A stretch of DNA of 64,000 nucleotides, taken from assembly GCA_021776245.1 (NCBI GenBank), contig JAJFGF010000054.1, forward strand, positions 124,001 to 188,000, read 5' to 3'. Each line of letters opens with the position of its first letter. The first letter of the stretch is position 1. Under the pieces are notes generated by a model. The model was given only the letters and a program-made list of their open reading frames with translations, was not told the DNA's origin and did no database searches. The DNA comes from Hyphococcus sp. (lineage in GTDB: Bacteria > Pseudomonadota > Alphaproteobacteria > Caulobacterales > Parvularculaceae). Positions 52,962 through 61,413 of this stretch are shown here, piece by piece. The position numbers and the translations under genes were made by a program.

Positions 52962-55562
52962 TCAGCTCGCCGCTTTAACAGCTTCGTTTTTCGTCTGCCT
53001 TATCCATTTGTCGATACAGGCCTCAAGCTGGTCAATATCGACCGGCTTGGCGACATAGTCATCCATGCCCGCGTTGAGACATTTTTCCCGGTCTCCTTTC
53101 AGGGCGTTCGCGGTGAGGCCGACGATAATTGTATGTGTCTCGTTTTCGGCGTCTCGTTTTCTAATCTCCGAAGTTGCTTCCATGCCGTTCATTACCGGCA
53201 TGGAAACGTCCATCAATATAACGTCTGGCCGATAATCCATGAAGAGATCAACAGCGACCTTACCATCTTCGGCGATGCGGTAATCATAACCAAGACTATC
53301 TAGAATCTCGCTGATGACGCATTGATTGACGTCATTGTCTTCGGCGACAAGAATTTTATTTTTGTTTATTGTTGTTGATGTCGTCGTCGTGCTTGCCGCA
53401 CGCCGGGGCCTTTCCGTCATGATATGAGATTGCGGTTCTATCACAGTCTTCAGTTTTGCAACTTGTGCATCAGAAATTACATCGACGATCGTTTCGAATA
53501 GTTGCGACGAACGGGCGGGCTTAAGGAGATGCGCCTGGATGCCGATACGGCGGTAATCGGACGTTTCCGCTTCATTGCAGACCGAGGTCAGCATGATCAT
53601 CGGGATATCTTTGAATTCCTTTTCGGCGCGAATACGCCGCGTTGCTTCAAATCCGTCCATTACGGGCATTTGATAATCCATGATGATGAGATCGAATGGT
53701 GTCTCGATTCTGATAGATTCAGCGAGGGCCGCCAGTCCATTACTGGCGGACGAGCAAGCCACAGACTGCATGCCCCAGCTGTCCAGTTGTTCGATGAGTA
53801 TTTCCCGATTCACCTGGTTGTCGTCGACGATCAGGACCCGTGATCCCGTAATGTCTTTAGGCAAGCGGAGCTTGCGCGCTCCCGATTTATGGACCGGCAA
53901 AATGATCTTGAACCAGAACGTCGATCCCGATCCCAGGTCGCTTTCAACACCAATGTCGCCATCCATTTTCTGAACCAGCATCTGACAGATAGCGAGGCCA
54001 AGTCCCGTACCCTCAAATTTTCGGGTGGCGGAATTGTCGATCTGGTTAAATTTGTCGAACACAGCTTCAAGCTGATTTGTGGGAATGCCGATGCCGGTAT
54101 CTTCAACGCGAATGCTTAGCTCTGCTTCGTCACCATTCTGGCTGCCTGAGACATTGATCAGAATATGCCCCGCATCAGTGAATTTCACGGCATTGCCAAC
54201 CAAATTCATCAAAATCTGGCGAATGCGGCCGTCATCGCCGACATATTCTTCAGGCATATTCGGATGGAACCGGACGATGAGCTCCAGGTTTTTTTCATCG
54301 ATTTTCGTAGCAACCAGACTGGCGACGTCCTCGACGACCGCCTTCAAATTAAATGGCTGCAAATCCAGCGTAAGCTGGCCGGAATCTATTTTTGAAAAAT
54401 CCAATACGTCGTTGATGATCGTGATTAAGGCGTTGCCGGACTTCAAGATGATATCGGCGAAGTTTTTTTGTTTTGTGTTTAGCTCCGTCCGCGACAGGAG
54501 CTCCGCCATGCCCATCACGCCATTCATCGGCGTCCTGATTTCGTGGCTCATATTTGCCAGGAACTCAGATTTTGCCGCATTGGCCGCATCAGCGGCGCGC
54601 CGCGCTCCGGTCAACGGTATCACGAGTAGACGGTGAATGACAAAGCCAAGCACCGCGATCATCAGCAATGCCGCAGCGACCATTGCAATAGCGGCGGACA
54701 GCCTGAAATCATGGAGACCCGCATAGGCCTTTTTCTGATCGATCGTAACGCCAAGATACCAGTCAAGCGATGTCAGTGACGGGATTTTTATGAACGTCAC
54801 AATTTGCGTTCCGTCGTCCTCTTTGAGGTATTGAATGGAGTTGTTAATGCGCGGAACTTCCTGCAAATATACATCGTCGATCGCTGATGACACCAATTGA
54901 CGGTTTGGGTGTGCGATGATTTTGCCGCTGCCTGTGGCCAGGAATACAAAACCAAGACCACCCAAATCAGTTTCCTGCAAAACATCGCTCAAGGTCTGGG
55001 TTGAGAAATCAGCGCCAACGACCCCAATTAATTGATCTTCCCTTGTAACAGGCGAGGCAACGGTAATTGTTTCAACGCCAGTTGAAATATCGAAATAAGG
55101 TTCGGTCAACGTGCTGGCGCCGGCCGCCTGTGCAGCGTGATACCACGGCCGTGTTCGCGGGTCATAATCATCCGGCAGCTCGTCATCCAGCGGCCATATA
55201 TGATAGGTGCTGTCGATTTCTCCGTAATAGGTCCAAAGAAACGTTTCTTCGTAAACAGGATTGGCCAAAATGTTCACGGGTTTGACCGCGGGATTCGGCT
55301 CGGCGAGAGTGTGTGCTATTCCTTCCGCAAGAAGCACGCGCTCAGTCAACCAGGTGTCGACGCCCCACGCTGTGGCGCCGCCGATGGTCGTCAAATAATT
55401 TTCAATTTCTTGTTTGCGCAGGCCGCGTTGCGCGACGTCATAATAAATCGCAAATATGAGAAATATGAGCACTACGGCGCATGTTCCCGCCGTAAGCGCG
55501 GTCGCCATCAGTTGTGCGCCGGAGCGGATTGTTTTCTTTGTCGAAACCTGGGCGTTCTGCAC
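52962..55562 (-). CDS. Hybrid sensor histidine kinase with Cache sensor and two receivers
   Basis: About 866 residues. Helix (~18-40), periplasmic dCache-like sensor (~45-290, [20 protein letters not shown] and [13 protein letters not shown]), helix (~292-318), His[21 protein letters not shown], HATPase ([43 protein letters not shown]), and two receivers ([28 protein letters not shown], each with DxxMPVM). No Hpt domain. Signals to the single receiver next to it. The ligand cannot be inferred. Confidence 0.93.
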   Translation of the reverse strand: MQNAQVSTKKTIRSGAQLMATALTAGTCAVVLIFLIFAIYYDVAQRGLRKQEIENYLTTIGGATAWGVDTWLTERVLLAEGIAHTLAEPNPAVKPVNILANPVYEETFLWTYYGEIDSTYHIWPLDDELPDDYDPRTRPWYHAAQAAGASTLTEPYFDISTGVETITVASPVTREDQLIGVVGADFSTQTLSDVLQETDLGGLGFVFLATGSGKIIAHPNRQLVSSAIDDVYLQEVPRINNSIQYLKEDDGTQIVTFIKIPSLTSLDWYLGVTIDQKKAYAGLHDFRLSAAIAMVAAALLMIAVLGFVIHRLLVIPLTGARRAADAANAAKSEFLANMSHEIRTPMNGVMGMAELLSRTELNTKQKNFADIILKSGNALITIINDVLDFSKIDSGQLTLDLQPFNLKAVVEDVASLVATKIDEKNLELIVRFHPNMPEEYVGDDGRIRQILMNLVGNAVKFTDAGHILINVSGSQNGDEAELSIRVEDTGIGIPTNQLEAVFDKFNQIDNSATRKFEGTGLGLAICQMLVQKMDGDIGVESDLGSGSTFWFKIILPVHKSGARKLRLPKDITGSRVLIVDDNQVNREILIEQLDSWGMQSVACSSASNGLAALAESIRIETPFDLIIMDYQMPVMDGFEATRRIRAEKEFKDIPMIMLTSVCNEAETSDYRRIGIQAHLLKPARSSQLFETIVDVISDAQVAKLKTVIEPQSHIMTERPRRAASTTTTSTTINKNKILVAEDNDVNQCVISEILDSLGYDYRIAEDGKVAVDLFMDYRPDVILMDVSMPVMNGMEATSEIRKRDAENETHTIIVGLTANALKGDREKCLNAGMDDYVAKPVDIDQLEACIDKWIRQTKNEAVKAAS

Positions 55563-55853
55563 GATGCTTCCCTCACATAATCAGTGCTGCAGATCCCCCG
55601 TGATTAGCGATAGCCGCTCATGGTTAATTTTCCCGTAAAATGTCAGCCTGTTGATAGTTGCGCTGTCTGCACAATACGCAAAACATCCGCCGCCGGGGCT
55701 TCCGCAAAGCATTGTGCGACGCACCAATTATTAGGGGCGCCATTATAGCTCCGGGGGCTGATGAGCTGCCGGCTTAGGGGTTGTTAATTTTGTGCGTGTA
55801 TTTCGAGCCAGGTTTTAAAACTGTGCGGTGAGGGACGAAATTCGTTTCGCGCA
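55563..55853. other. Divergent intergenic region upstream of the hybrid kinase
   Basis: About 290 bases between the kinase start and the broken paralogue. No gene seen. It must hold the kinase promoter, but no clear box was identified. Confidence 0.4.
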
Positions 55854-56146
55854 GTGAGTGCAAGCATGGGGATTATCATGGCGACTGGCGTAGCGCCGCA
55901 GTCTGATTCTGCGTTAACAGATTCTCAATCCAGATCGATGGTTACAGCGTTCGCTGCGGGCGTCGGCGTCATCGCATTTATGGCATTCGCTGTTTATTTT
56001 TATGGCGCCCGGCAGAACTTGCGGGCCCAGGAAGTTGAAAAATATGTCACTTCCGCCCAAAGCCAATCAACAAACCGGTGCTTGATGAAGTTGTTCAACG
56101 TTGGGTAACAGAAGCCATCGAGTGGGACGACGTAGAGAGCGCATAA
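55854..56146 (+). pseudogene. Broken fragment of a paralogous sensor kinase (N-terminus)
   Basis: The first ~65 codons (GTG 55854 or ATG 55866) resemble the start of the neighbouring kinase. Its membrane helix VTAFAAGVGVIAFMAFAVYF and NLRAQEVEKYVTSA correspond to [20 protein letters not shown] and [14 protein letters not shown]. The frame then shifts to a KPINKPVLDEVVQRWVTEAI reading that ends at a stop (56144). The sensor, kinase and receiver parts are missing. Probably what remains of an inverted duplicate. Confidence 0.6.
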
Positions 56147-56177
56147 ACCGCTCTCCACATTCTTGACTTTCGCATAA

Positions 56178-56210
56178 AAGAAAACGGCGGGCCGAAGCCC
56201 GCCGTTTCCA
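56178..56210 (-). terminator. Intrinsic terminator of the TonB receptor gene
   Basis: Perfect 11-bp stem AAACGGCGGGC-CGAA-GCCCGCCGTTT. Minus-strand reading ends in GTTTTCTTTT, 25 bases after the receptor stop. Confidence 0.9.
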
Positions 56211-56232
56211 CTTAGCGTATAGGCGGCGTCGC

Positions 56233-59190
56233 TTAGAATCGTAGCGACGCGCCGAAGAACAGCTGCCGGCCGAACGGCGTATAGGTCGCCGGCCAGGTAT
56301 TGGCCTGTTCATTGACGGTCGAGCCGAGCAACGGCGCGTCCTTACCGGTGATGTTACGCACACCGACGGTCAGGTCGAGATTTTCATTGACTGCATATTG
56401 CGTCGTGACATCGAGATAGTTGAAGAATCCGATATCATCCGAGAGGCCGGAAACCGTGCCGGCCGACGTGTGAGCATCTACGCCTGCCAGCGCACGCCAG
56501 CGCAAGCTTGTAGTCAGCGGTCCCTGGATATACCCAATCTGGACCGTGTGCTTGTATTCCGGCGTTGGTTCGGCACAGGAGCCGCCGAACGTTCCCTCAC
56601 AAACAATCGGCGCTGAGCTCGCCGACGGTGTGAAGCCAGAGCTAAGCGTGTAGTTGCCATAATACTGCGCCGTAAACGTACCGTTCAACGCGTCGAACGA
56701 GTAGTTTGCATTGACGTCAATACCGCTTGCTTCGACAACCGCGGCGTTAACCGTACCGACACTGGCGACGAATGGTTGCGCGCGACCAAACGCTCCGCCT
56801 GCATTACGACCGCCAGCAAGCAGCGCGCATGAGGCTGCAATGTTGGAGATATGGCATTCGTTCAGAAGGGTTTGAACGGGAATGACCGTAATCGCGTTCT
56901 TGATTTCGATATCGTAATAATCAACCTGCAGGGTGAGGCCGTCGATTGCCGACGGCTGCCAGACCATGCCGATTGTCAACGTATCGCCAGTTTCCTGGGT
57001 CAGGTTGGGATTGCCGCCGGACAGAATCTGCACCTGACCGTTCGACTGGATATTCGTGCCCACAGAGGCTGCCGGCACGCCCGCCGCGACACAGGTCGAG
57101 ATGATCGTGGCCGGTGAGAAGCTGCCGTTGATGCCGCCGGAGCAGGGGTCAGAGGCCGTCGGGAAGCCGTTGGTGGCCGCTGCGAACAGCTCACCAATAT
57201 TCGGCGCCCTGACCGCACGCTGGAACTGCGCCCGGAAGCGAACTTCTTCAATTGGCGACCAGTCGCCGCCAACCGCAAAGGTGTGAACACCGCCGACATT
57301 CGTCACCGAATAATCGGAATAACGGTAAGCGCCGTTGATCACGAAGCTGTCGAAGAATGGCTTGCCGGTAACGACCGGGATCTGTACTTCGCCGAAAGCT
57401 TCATAGACGTCATAACGCCCGCCAACCGGAAGCGAGGCGTTAAAACCGCGTACATCAGGTCCGAGCACCGAGTCAGGTACGTTGTTAGCGACGAGGTCGC
57501 GATATTCTGCGCCGACAACGAGGGCAACCCCGGATTCAGCCCAAGGCATCCGAAGGCCGTCGAGATCGCCTGAAAGCGTGCCGACCCACTGCGTTTGCTC
57601 GATTTCCGAGAAAATGGCGCCGGTCCGACCAACAAACGTCGCGCCTGCGGCCGAAATCCCGCCCTGTCCGCCGAATAGATCGACATAAGGCGCTGTGCAA
57701 CCACTCGCGACTGCGGTCGGGCCGCCGTCGCAGAGTATGCCAGCCTGAACCGCTGACCGAGATATATTGCCGGTCTGGATTTGGGCAACGGTCGAACGTG
57801 CGAAGTTCAAGAATGTGTCGTAGGACCATTGTTCATTCAGATCGCCGCGAATACCGGTGAGAATTTGGAAGCCGGTGGTGTCGCGGAGCGAGTTGCGCGA
57901 ACCGACTTCTTCATAACGCTTGGTGATAAAGACTGTCGCCGTGCCATTGCCATTGTTCGCCGTTGAACCGGAGATCATCTGCAGCAAGGTCGGCTGAGCT
58001 ACCAGCGCCGGATTGTCGAGATTAACAGTCAGCGTCAGGCCGGCAGGCGTTGGCGCAAGCTGGCTGTCGACAATCGTCTCTGAGAACACGCCGCGCATAT
58101 AGGCCTCAATGTGATCATTGATCTCATAGGTGGCGAGGGCGGTGATATTATAGCGCTCCTGCGGTAGTTGCAGGTAGTTCGTCGGCGCATAATTATACGC
58201 GTCGTTATTCGGAGCGAGCCCGAAACGAACGCCGCGCAAGGAACCAGGCCCCGTTACGCGAACACCGGAACAGCTATTGGCATTGCCCGCGCCGCATGCC
58301 GGATCGAAGTTTTCAAAAAAGAAATTCGGCGCAAAGTTGGTATTCGTGGACGCCAACTGATTGCCTGCAGCGTCAAAATTCGACAGGCCAAAATTATTTG
58401 ACGCCAGACTGACGATCAGGCCTTGAGGAATGTTGCCGGAGCCGCCTGTGCTGAAGCCGCCCGCCTCATTGCCGACACCCGGATCAACCAGCGTATCGCT
58501 TGAGAATGCGCGATCTCCATTGAACAGCGCTTCGCGATTGGTATAGGACGCAAAGACGACCGCATTGCCGCGGCCGTCGGCAAAATTGCCGCCTGCGGTA
58601 AGCGCAACATTGGTCTGATTGCCGTCCCAGCCTGCGGCAGACAGTTCGTGGGACGCATCGAGCTGAATCCCTTCAAAGTCTTTCTTGAGGATGAAGTTGA
58701 CAACACCTGCGACCGCGTCGGAACCGTAAACCGCTGAAGCGCCGCCGGTCACAACATCGATGCGCTCAACCAAAGCTGAGGGAATGTTGTTGAGGTCGAC
58801 AACAAAGGTCGGACCAAGACCAACAAAGCGTGCGCCGTCGACGAGGACCAGTGTCCGGTTTGTACCGAGGCCGCGCAAGGAAACCCGTGCTGAGCCGTCG
58901 CCTGGATTGTTCGAAGTCTGGTCAAACGACGGAACTACTTGCGGCAGGGTGTTAAGGAATTGCTCGGAGTTAACGGTATTCGTCAAAACCAATTGTTCTG
59001 AACTGACCGTCGTGACCGGGCTTGGAGCGTTCAGATCGGCGCGGCTAATGCGCGAACCGGTGACAACGATTGTGTCATCCGCATCGCCGTCCTGCGCCTG
59101 CGCCGGGATGGCGCTGAGCGCGGCCAAGCCTGACAGCATCGATGCGCTGAGAAGCCGGCCCTTTAGACGCGAATTGTTTGTATCTAACAT
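56233..59190 (-). CDS. TonB-dependent outer-membrane receptor
   Basis: About 985 residues, signal peptide (SGLAALSAIPAQAQ). Plug domain: TIVVTGSRISRADLNAPSPV, then RVSLRGLGTNRTLVLVDGARF and LVERIDVVTGGASAVYGSDAVAGVVNFILK. A long 22-strand barrel ends in LFFGASLRF. GAGGG lies before the ATG. This large type with short loops usually takes up polysaccharides, peptides or metal complexes. It is transcribed away from the sigma/FecR/receptor set. Substrate unknown. Confidence 0.95.
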   Translation of the reverse strand: MLDTNNSRLKGRLLSASMLSGLAALSAIPAQAQDGDADDTIVVTGSRISRADLNAPSPVTTVSSEQLVLTNTVNSEQFLNTLPQVVPSFDQTSNNPGDGSARVSLRGLGTNRTLVLVDGARFVGLGPTFVVDLNNIPSALVERIDVVTGGASAVYGSDAVAGVVNFILKKDFEGIQLDASHELSAAGWDGNQTNVALTAGGNFADGRGNAVVFASYTNREALFNGDRAFSSDTLVDPGVGNEAGGFSTGGSGNIPQGLIVSLASNNFGLSNFDAAGNQLASTNTNFAPNFFFENFDPACGAGNANSCSGVRVTGPGSLRGVRFGLAPNNDAYNYAPTNYLQLPQERYNITALATYEINDHIEAYMRGVFSETIVDSQLAPTPAGLTLTVNLDNPALVAQPTLLQMISGSTANNGNGTATVFITKRYEEVGSRNSLRDTTGFQILTGIRGDLNEQWSYDTFLNFARSTVAQIQTGNISRSAVQAGILCDGGPTAVASGCTAPYVDLFGGQGGISAAGATFVGRTGAIFSEIEQTQWVGTLSGDLDGLRMPWAESGVALVVGAEYRDLVANNVPDSVLGPDVRGFNASLPVGGRYDVYEAFGEVQIPVVTGKPFFDSFVINGAYRYSDYSVTNVGGVHTFAVGGDWSPIEEVRFRAQFQRAVRAPNIGELFAAATNGFPTASDPCSGGINGSFSPATIISTCVAAGVPAASVGTNIQSNGQVQILSGGNPNLTQETGDTLTIGMVWQPSAIDGLTLQVDYYDIEIKNAITVIPVQTLLNECHISNIAASCALLAGGRNAGGAFGRAQPFVASVGTVNAAVVEASGIDVNANYSFDALNGTFTAQYYGNYTLSSGFTPSASSAPIVCEGTFGGSCAEPTPEYKHTVQIGYIQGPLTTSLRWRALAGVDAHTSAGTVSGLSDDIGFFNYLDVTTQYAVNENLDLTVGVRNITGKDAPLLGSTVNEQANTWPATYTPFGRQLFFGASLRF

Positions 59191-59801
59191 AAGGATATCC
59201 CTCTTTTTTTAATGTTGACGCTAGCGAACCTGCGATACCGAACGCACAGAAAAACGCGCCCCTCCCGGCCCAGTCCGCCAGTGTGTTGAGACAGCGGAGG
59301 CGGCCATGGTCCTCAGGTCGTTTTTGCATGGAGATTGAGGGTGTTGCGGGAATGCAACATATTGGAGCCTAGACCTGCCCCGGCGATTTCACCGCGTTCC
59401 AGCTAAGCTCATTTTCCTTGCGAGACCGCGGCTCTTGCGCTTAAGGTCTGGCTCGAGAATGCCAGGAAGCACTGCCATGCTCCCTGGCTCTCGGGTACAA
59501 ACACGGTGGCCCTCGGAGGAGTAGCCCGCGCGTTCAGACAGTAGACAACCGTCGAGGCATGTTCCTCAATCGATTTTGGCGATATTTTCGACGAAATGAC
59601 GTTTTGACGGGTTCTGTTGTCTTAAGTGTGATCGGGTGAGCAGCACTGCGCGAAAATTGCAGTGGTCTTGCCAGACGGCAGGCGTCATTCGCCTGTCAGG
59701 GTAACAGGGCAAGGTTGTGATCGGGTACGTCACAAAACAACAACACCAGCATTGGCGTGGCCGTACCGGTCGCCCGTGCGTTGTCGTCGGGGCAGGCGTT
59801 T
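59191..59801. other. Long gap between the TonB receptor and the sigma gene
   Basis: About 610 bases with no convincing frame. It holds a long hairpin at 59452-59495 and otherwise AT/GC-mixed sequence in which I see no clear promoter. Confidence 0.5.
59452..59495. repeat. Long imperfect hairpin
   Basis: Outer arms CTCGAGA / TCTCGGG, a two-base bulge, then GCCAGG / CCTGGC and inner AGCA-CTGCCA-TGCT: 17 pairs over 44 bases. It lacks a T-run, so is not an ordinary terminator. Confidence 0.6.
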
Positions 59802-60389
59802 ATGGCGCCTGAACAACGCGATCTCATCGAAGAAGCCATCCGCCGCGATGAAAAACTGTTGATCCGATGGTTAACTAAAAAGCTCGGAGACTCTGATGCG
59901 GCGCGCGATGTCGCGCAAAGCGTGTTTATGCGCGTCTGGGCTTTTGCCGAAACATCCACTGTTGAAAATCCGAGGGCGCTGATATTCAAGGCGGCTGGAA
60001 ATCTCGCGCTGAATGAAATCAAACGGCGAAATCGATTTTATCAACGCCATGTCACACCCAGTGAATCTGCTGAAAAAGACGCGCTCCATAATGTCGCTTC
60101 TACAGCGCCTTCGCCGGAAACACACGCCAGCCTGAGGGAAGACGTTGCGTTGATATTAAACGCGATACACGCGCTGCCTGAGCGCCCCCGGCAGGCGTTT
60201 ATGATGAATCGATTTGACGGCCTCAGTTACAAAGAAATTGCAAAAACGATGGGCGTTTCGGAAAGCAGCATCGAAAAATATATGATCGAAGCGCTGAAGC
60301 AGCTGCGCAACGTGCTGAACGCTGAACGAACCAAGGGAGAGAAAATAGTGACTTTTCCGCCAATACCGGACCGGCGGCGGAAAAGTTGA
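59802..60389 (+). CDS. ECF-type RNA polymerase sigma factor
   Basis: About 195 residues from ATG 59802 (GTG 59757 would extend it by 15). Region 2: KKLGDSDAARDVAQSVFMRVWAF; region 4: ALPERPRQAFMMNRFDGLSYKEIAKTMGVSESSIEKYMIEALKQLR, the FecI-like group. It directs RNA polymerase to iron- or nutrient-uptake genes when released by FecR. First gene of a sigma-FecR-TonB receptor set. Confidence 0.9.
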   Translation: MAPEQRDLIEEAIRRDEKLLIRWLTKKLGDSDAARDVAQSVFMRVWAFAETSTVENPRALIFKAAGNLALNEIKRRNRFYQRHVTPSESAEKDALHNVASTAPSPETHASLREDVALILNAIHALPERPRQAFMMNRFDGLSYKEIAKTMGVSESSIEKYMIEALKQLRNVLNAERTKGEKIVTFPPIPDRRRKS

Positions 60390-60417
60390 AACAACCAAAG
60401 AGTGAAGGGACTGAATC

Positions 60418-61413
60418 GTGAAGGGGAATATTAGTCAGCCAATCGACGATCGTGCTGCGCGTTGGGCGGCGCGCACGCTTTCCGGTGTGATGAAGCCAGA
60501 GGAAAAAACAGCTCTTGCGGGATGGTTGGAGGCGGACCCGCGTCACCGGCAAGCCTTTGATAGTTATGTTGAAATAACGGAACTTGCATCCGAGGCCCAT
60601 GACGTCGCGGCTGCGGCTGCGTTAGAACGCGAATTGGAAGTCTTCGCGCATGAACGATCTTCTCGTTGGTCGTGGCTTGTCGCGGCGCCGGCTATGGCCG
60701 CGTCGATCGCGGCTGCGGCGTTGTTTTTTGGCGCAATGACAAATTCGCAGCCGACGCCGGAGCGCTATGCGACGGCGCGGGGCGAAACGGCCGTTTTCAC
60801 ATTGAAAGACGGCAGCGCTGTTTCGCTGAATACCGATAGCGTTCTTGAAGTGAATTTTTCAAATGAGGAACGTTCTGTTTCGCTGGCCCGCGGCGAAGCG
60901 CTGTTTGACGTCACGCGAGATGCTGAGCGGCCATTCGTTGTTTCATCGGCGACGGCGGAAGCGAGAGTCCTGGGAACGCGTTTCAATGTAAAGGCGATGG
61001 GAGAAAGTACGATCGTTTCGGTTTTGTCGGGTGTTGTCGAAGTCAATGCCGTGAAAGAAAGCGTTCACCGCGCGGCTGACGCAGCCGTGACGCTTATAGC
61101 CGGTCAGGAAACAATATTTATACCTGACAGCAACAAAAAGGATGTCCGCACATTTAATCCGGATGCAGTTACGTCGTGGCTGCGCGGAAAAGCAATCTAC
61201 GAAAACCAGCCATTGTCAGCGGTGATCGCTGATTTGAACCGCTATTACACTGCGCAATTCCTGCTCGGCGACGACAGTCTCGGCAATATTCCGGTGACCG
61301 GCGGTTTTGATCTGAAAGATCAGGCAATAACGATAGAGGCCTTGGAAATCGCGCTTTCCCTTCGCGCAGAGAAAAACCCCAACGGCCAAATTCTCCTGCT
61401 GCCGAATGGCTAA
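60418..61413 (+). CDS. FecR-family anti-sigma regulator
   Basis: About 331 residues, GTG start. N-terminal cytoplasmic DUF4880 domain (RAARWAARTLSGVMKPEEKTALAGWLEADPRHRQAFDSY) binds the sigma factor. One membrane helix (~80-103, LVAAPAMAASIAAAALFFGA) is followed by the periplasmic FecR domain (LKDGSAVSLNTDSVLEVNFS, VSVLSGVVEVNAVKES) and a C-terminal DUF4974 part (NQPLSAVIADLNRYYTAQF). Conveys receptor occupancy to the sigma factor. The next gene overlaps its end by 8 bases. Confidence 0.93.
   Translation: MKGNISQPIDDRAARWAARTLSGVMKPEEKTALAGWLEADPRHRQAFDSYVEITELASEAHDVAAAAALERELEVFAHERSSRWSWLVAAPAMAASIAAAALFFGAMTNSQPTPERYATARGETAVFTLKDGSAVSLNTDSVLEVNFSNEERSVSLARGEALFDVTRDAERPFVVSSATAEARVLGTRFNVKAMGESTIVSVLSGVVEVNAVKESVHRAADAAVTLIAGQETIFIPDSNKKDVRTFNPDAVTSWLRGKAIYENQPLSAVIADLNRYYTAQFLLGDDSLGNIPVTGGFDLKDQAITIEALEIALSLRAEKNPNGQILLLPNG

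Noticed and set aside
54079-54636. 185-codon frame opposite the hybrid kinase
   Set aside because: Composition is the mirror of the HATPase/HisKA code; no family pattern.
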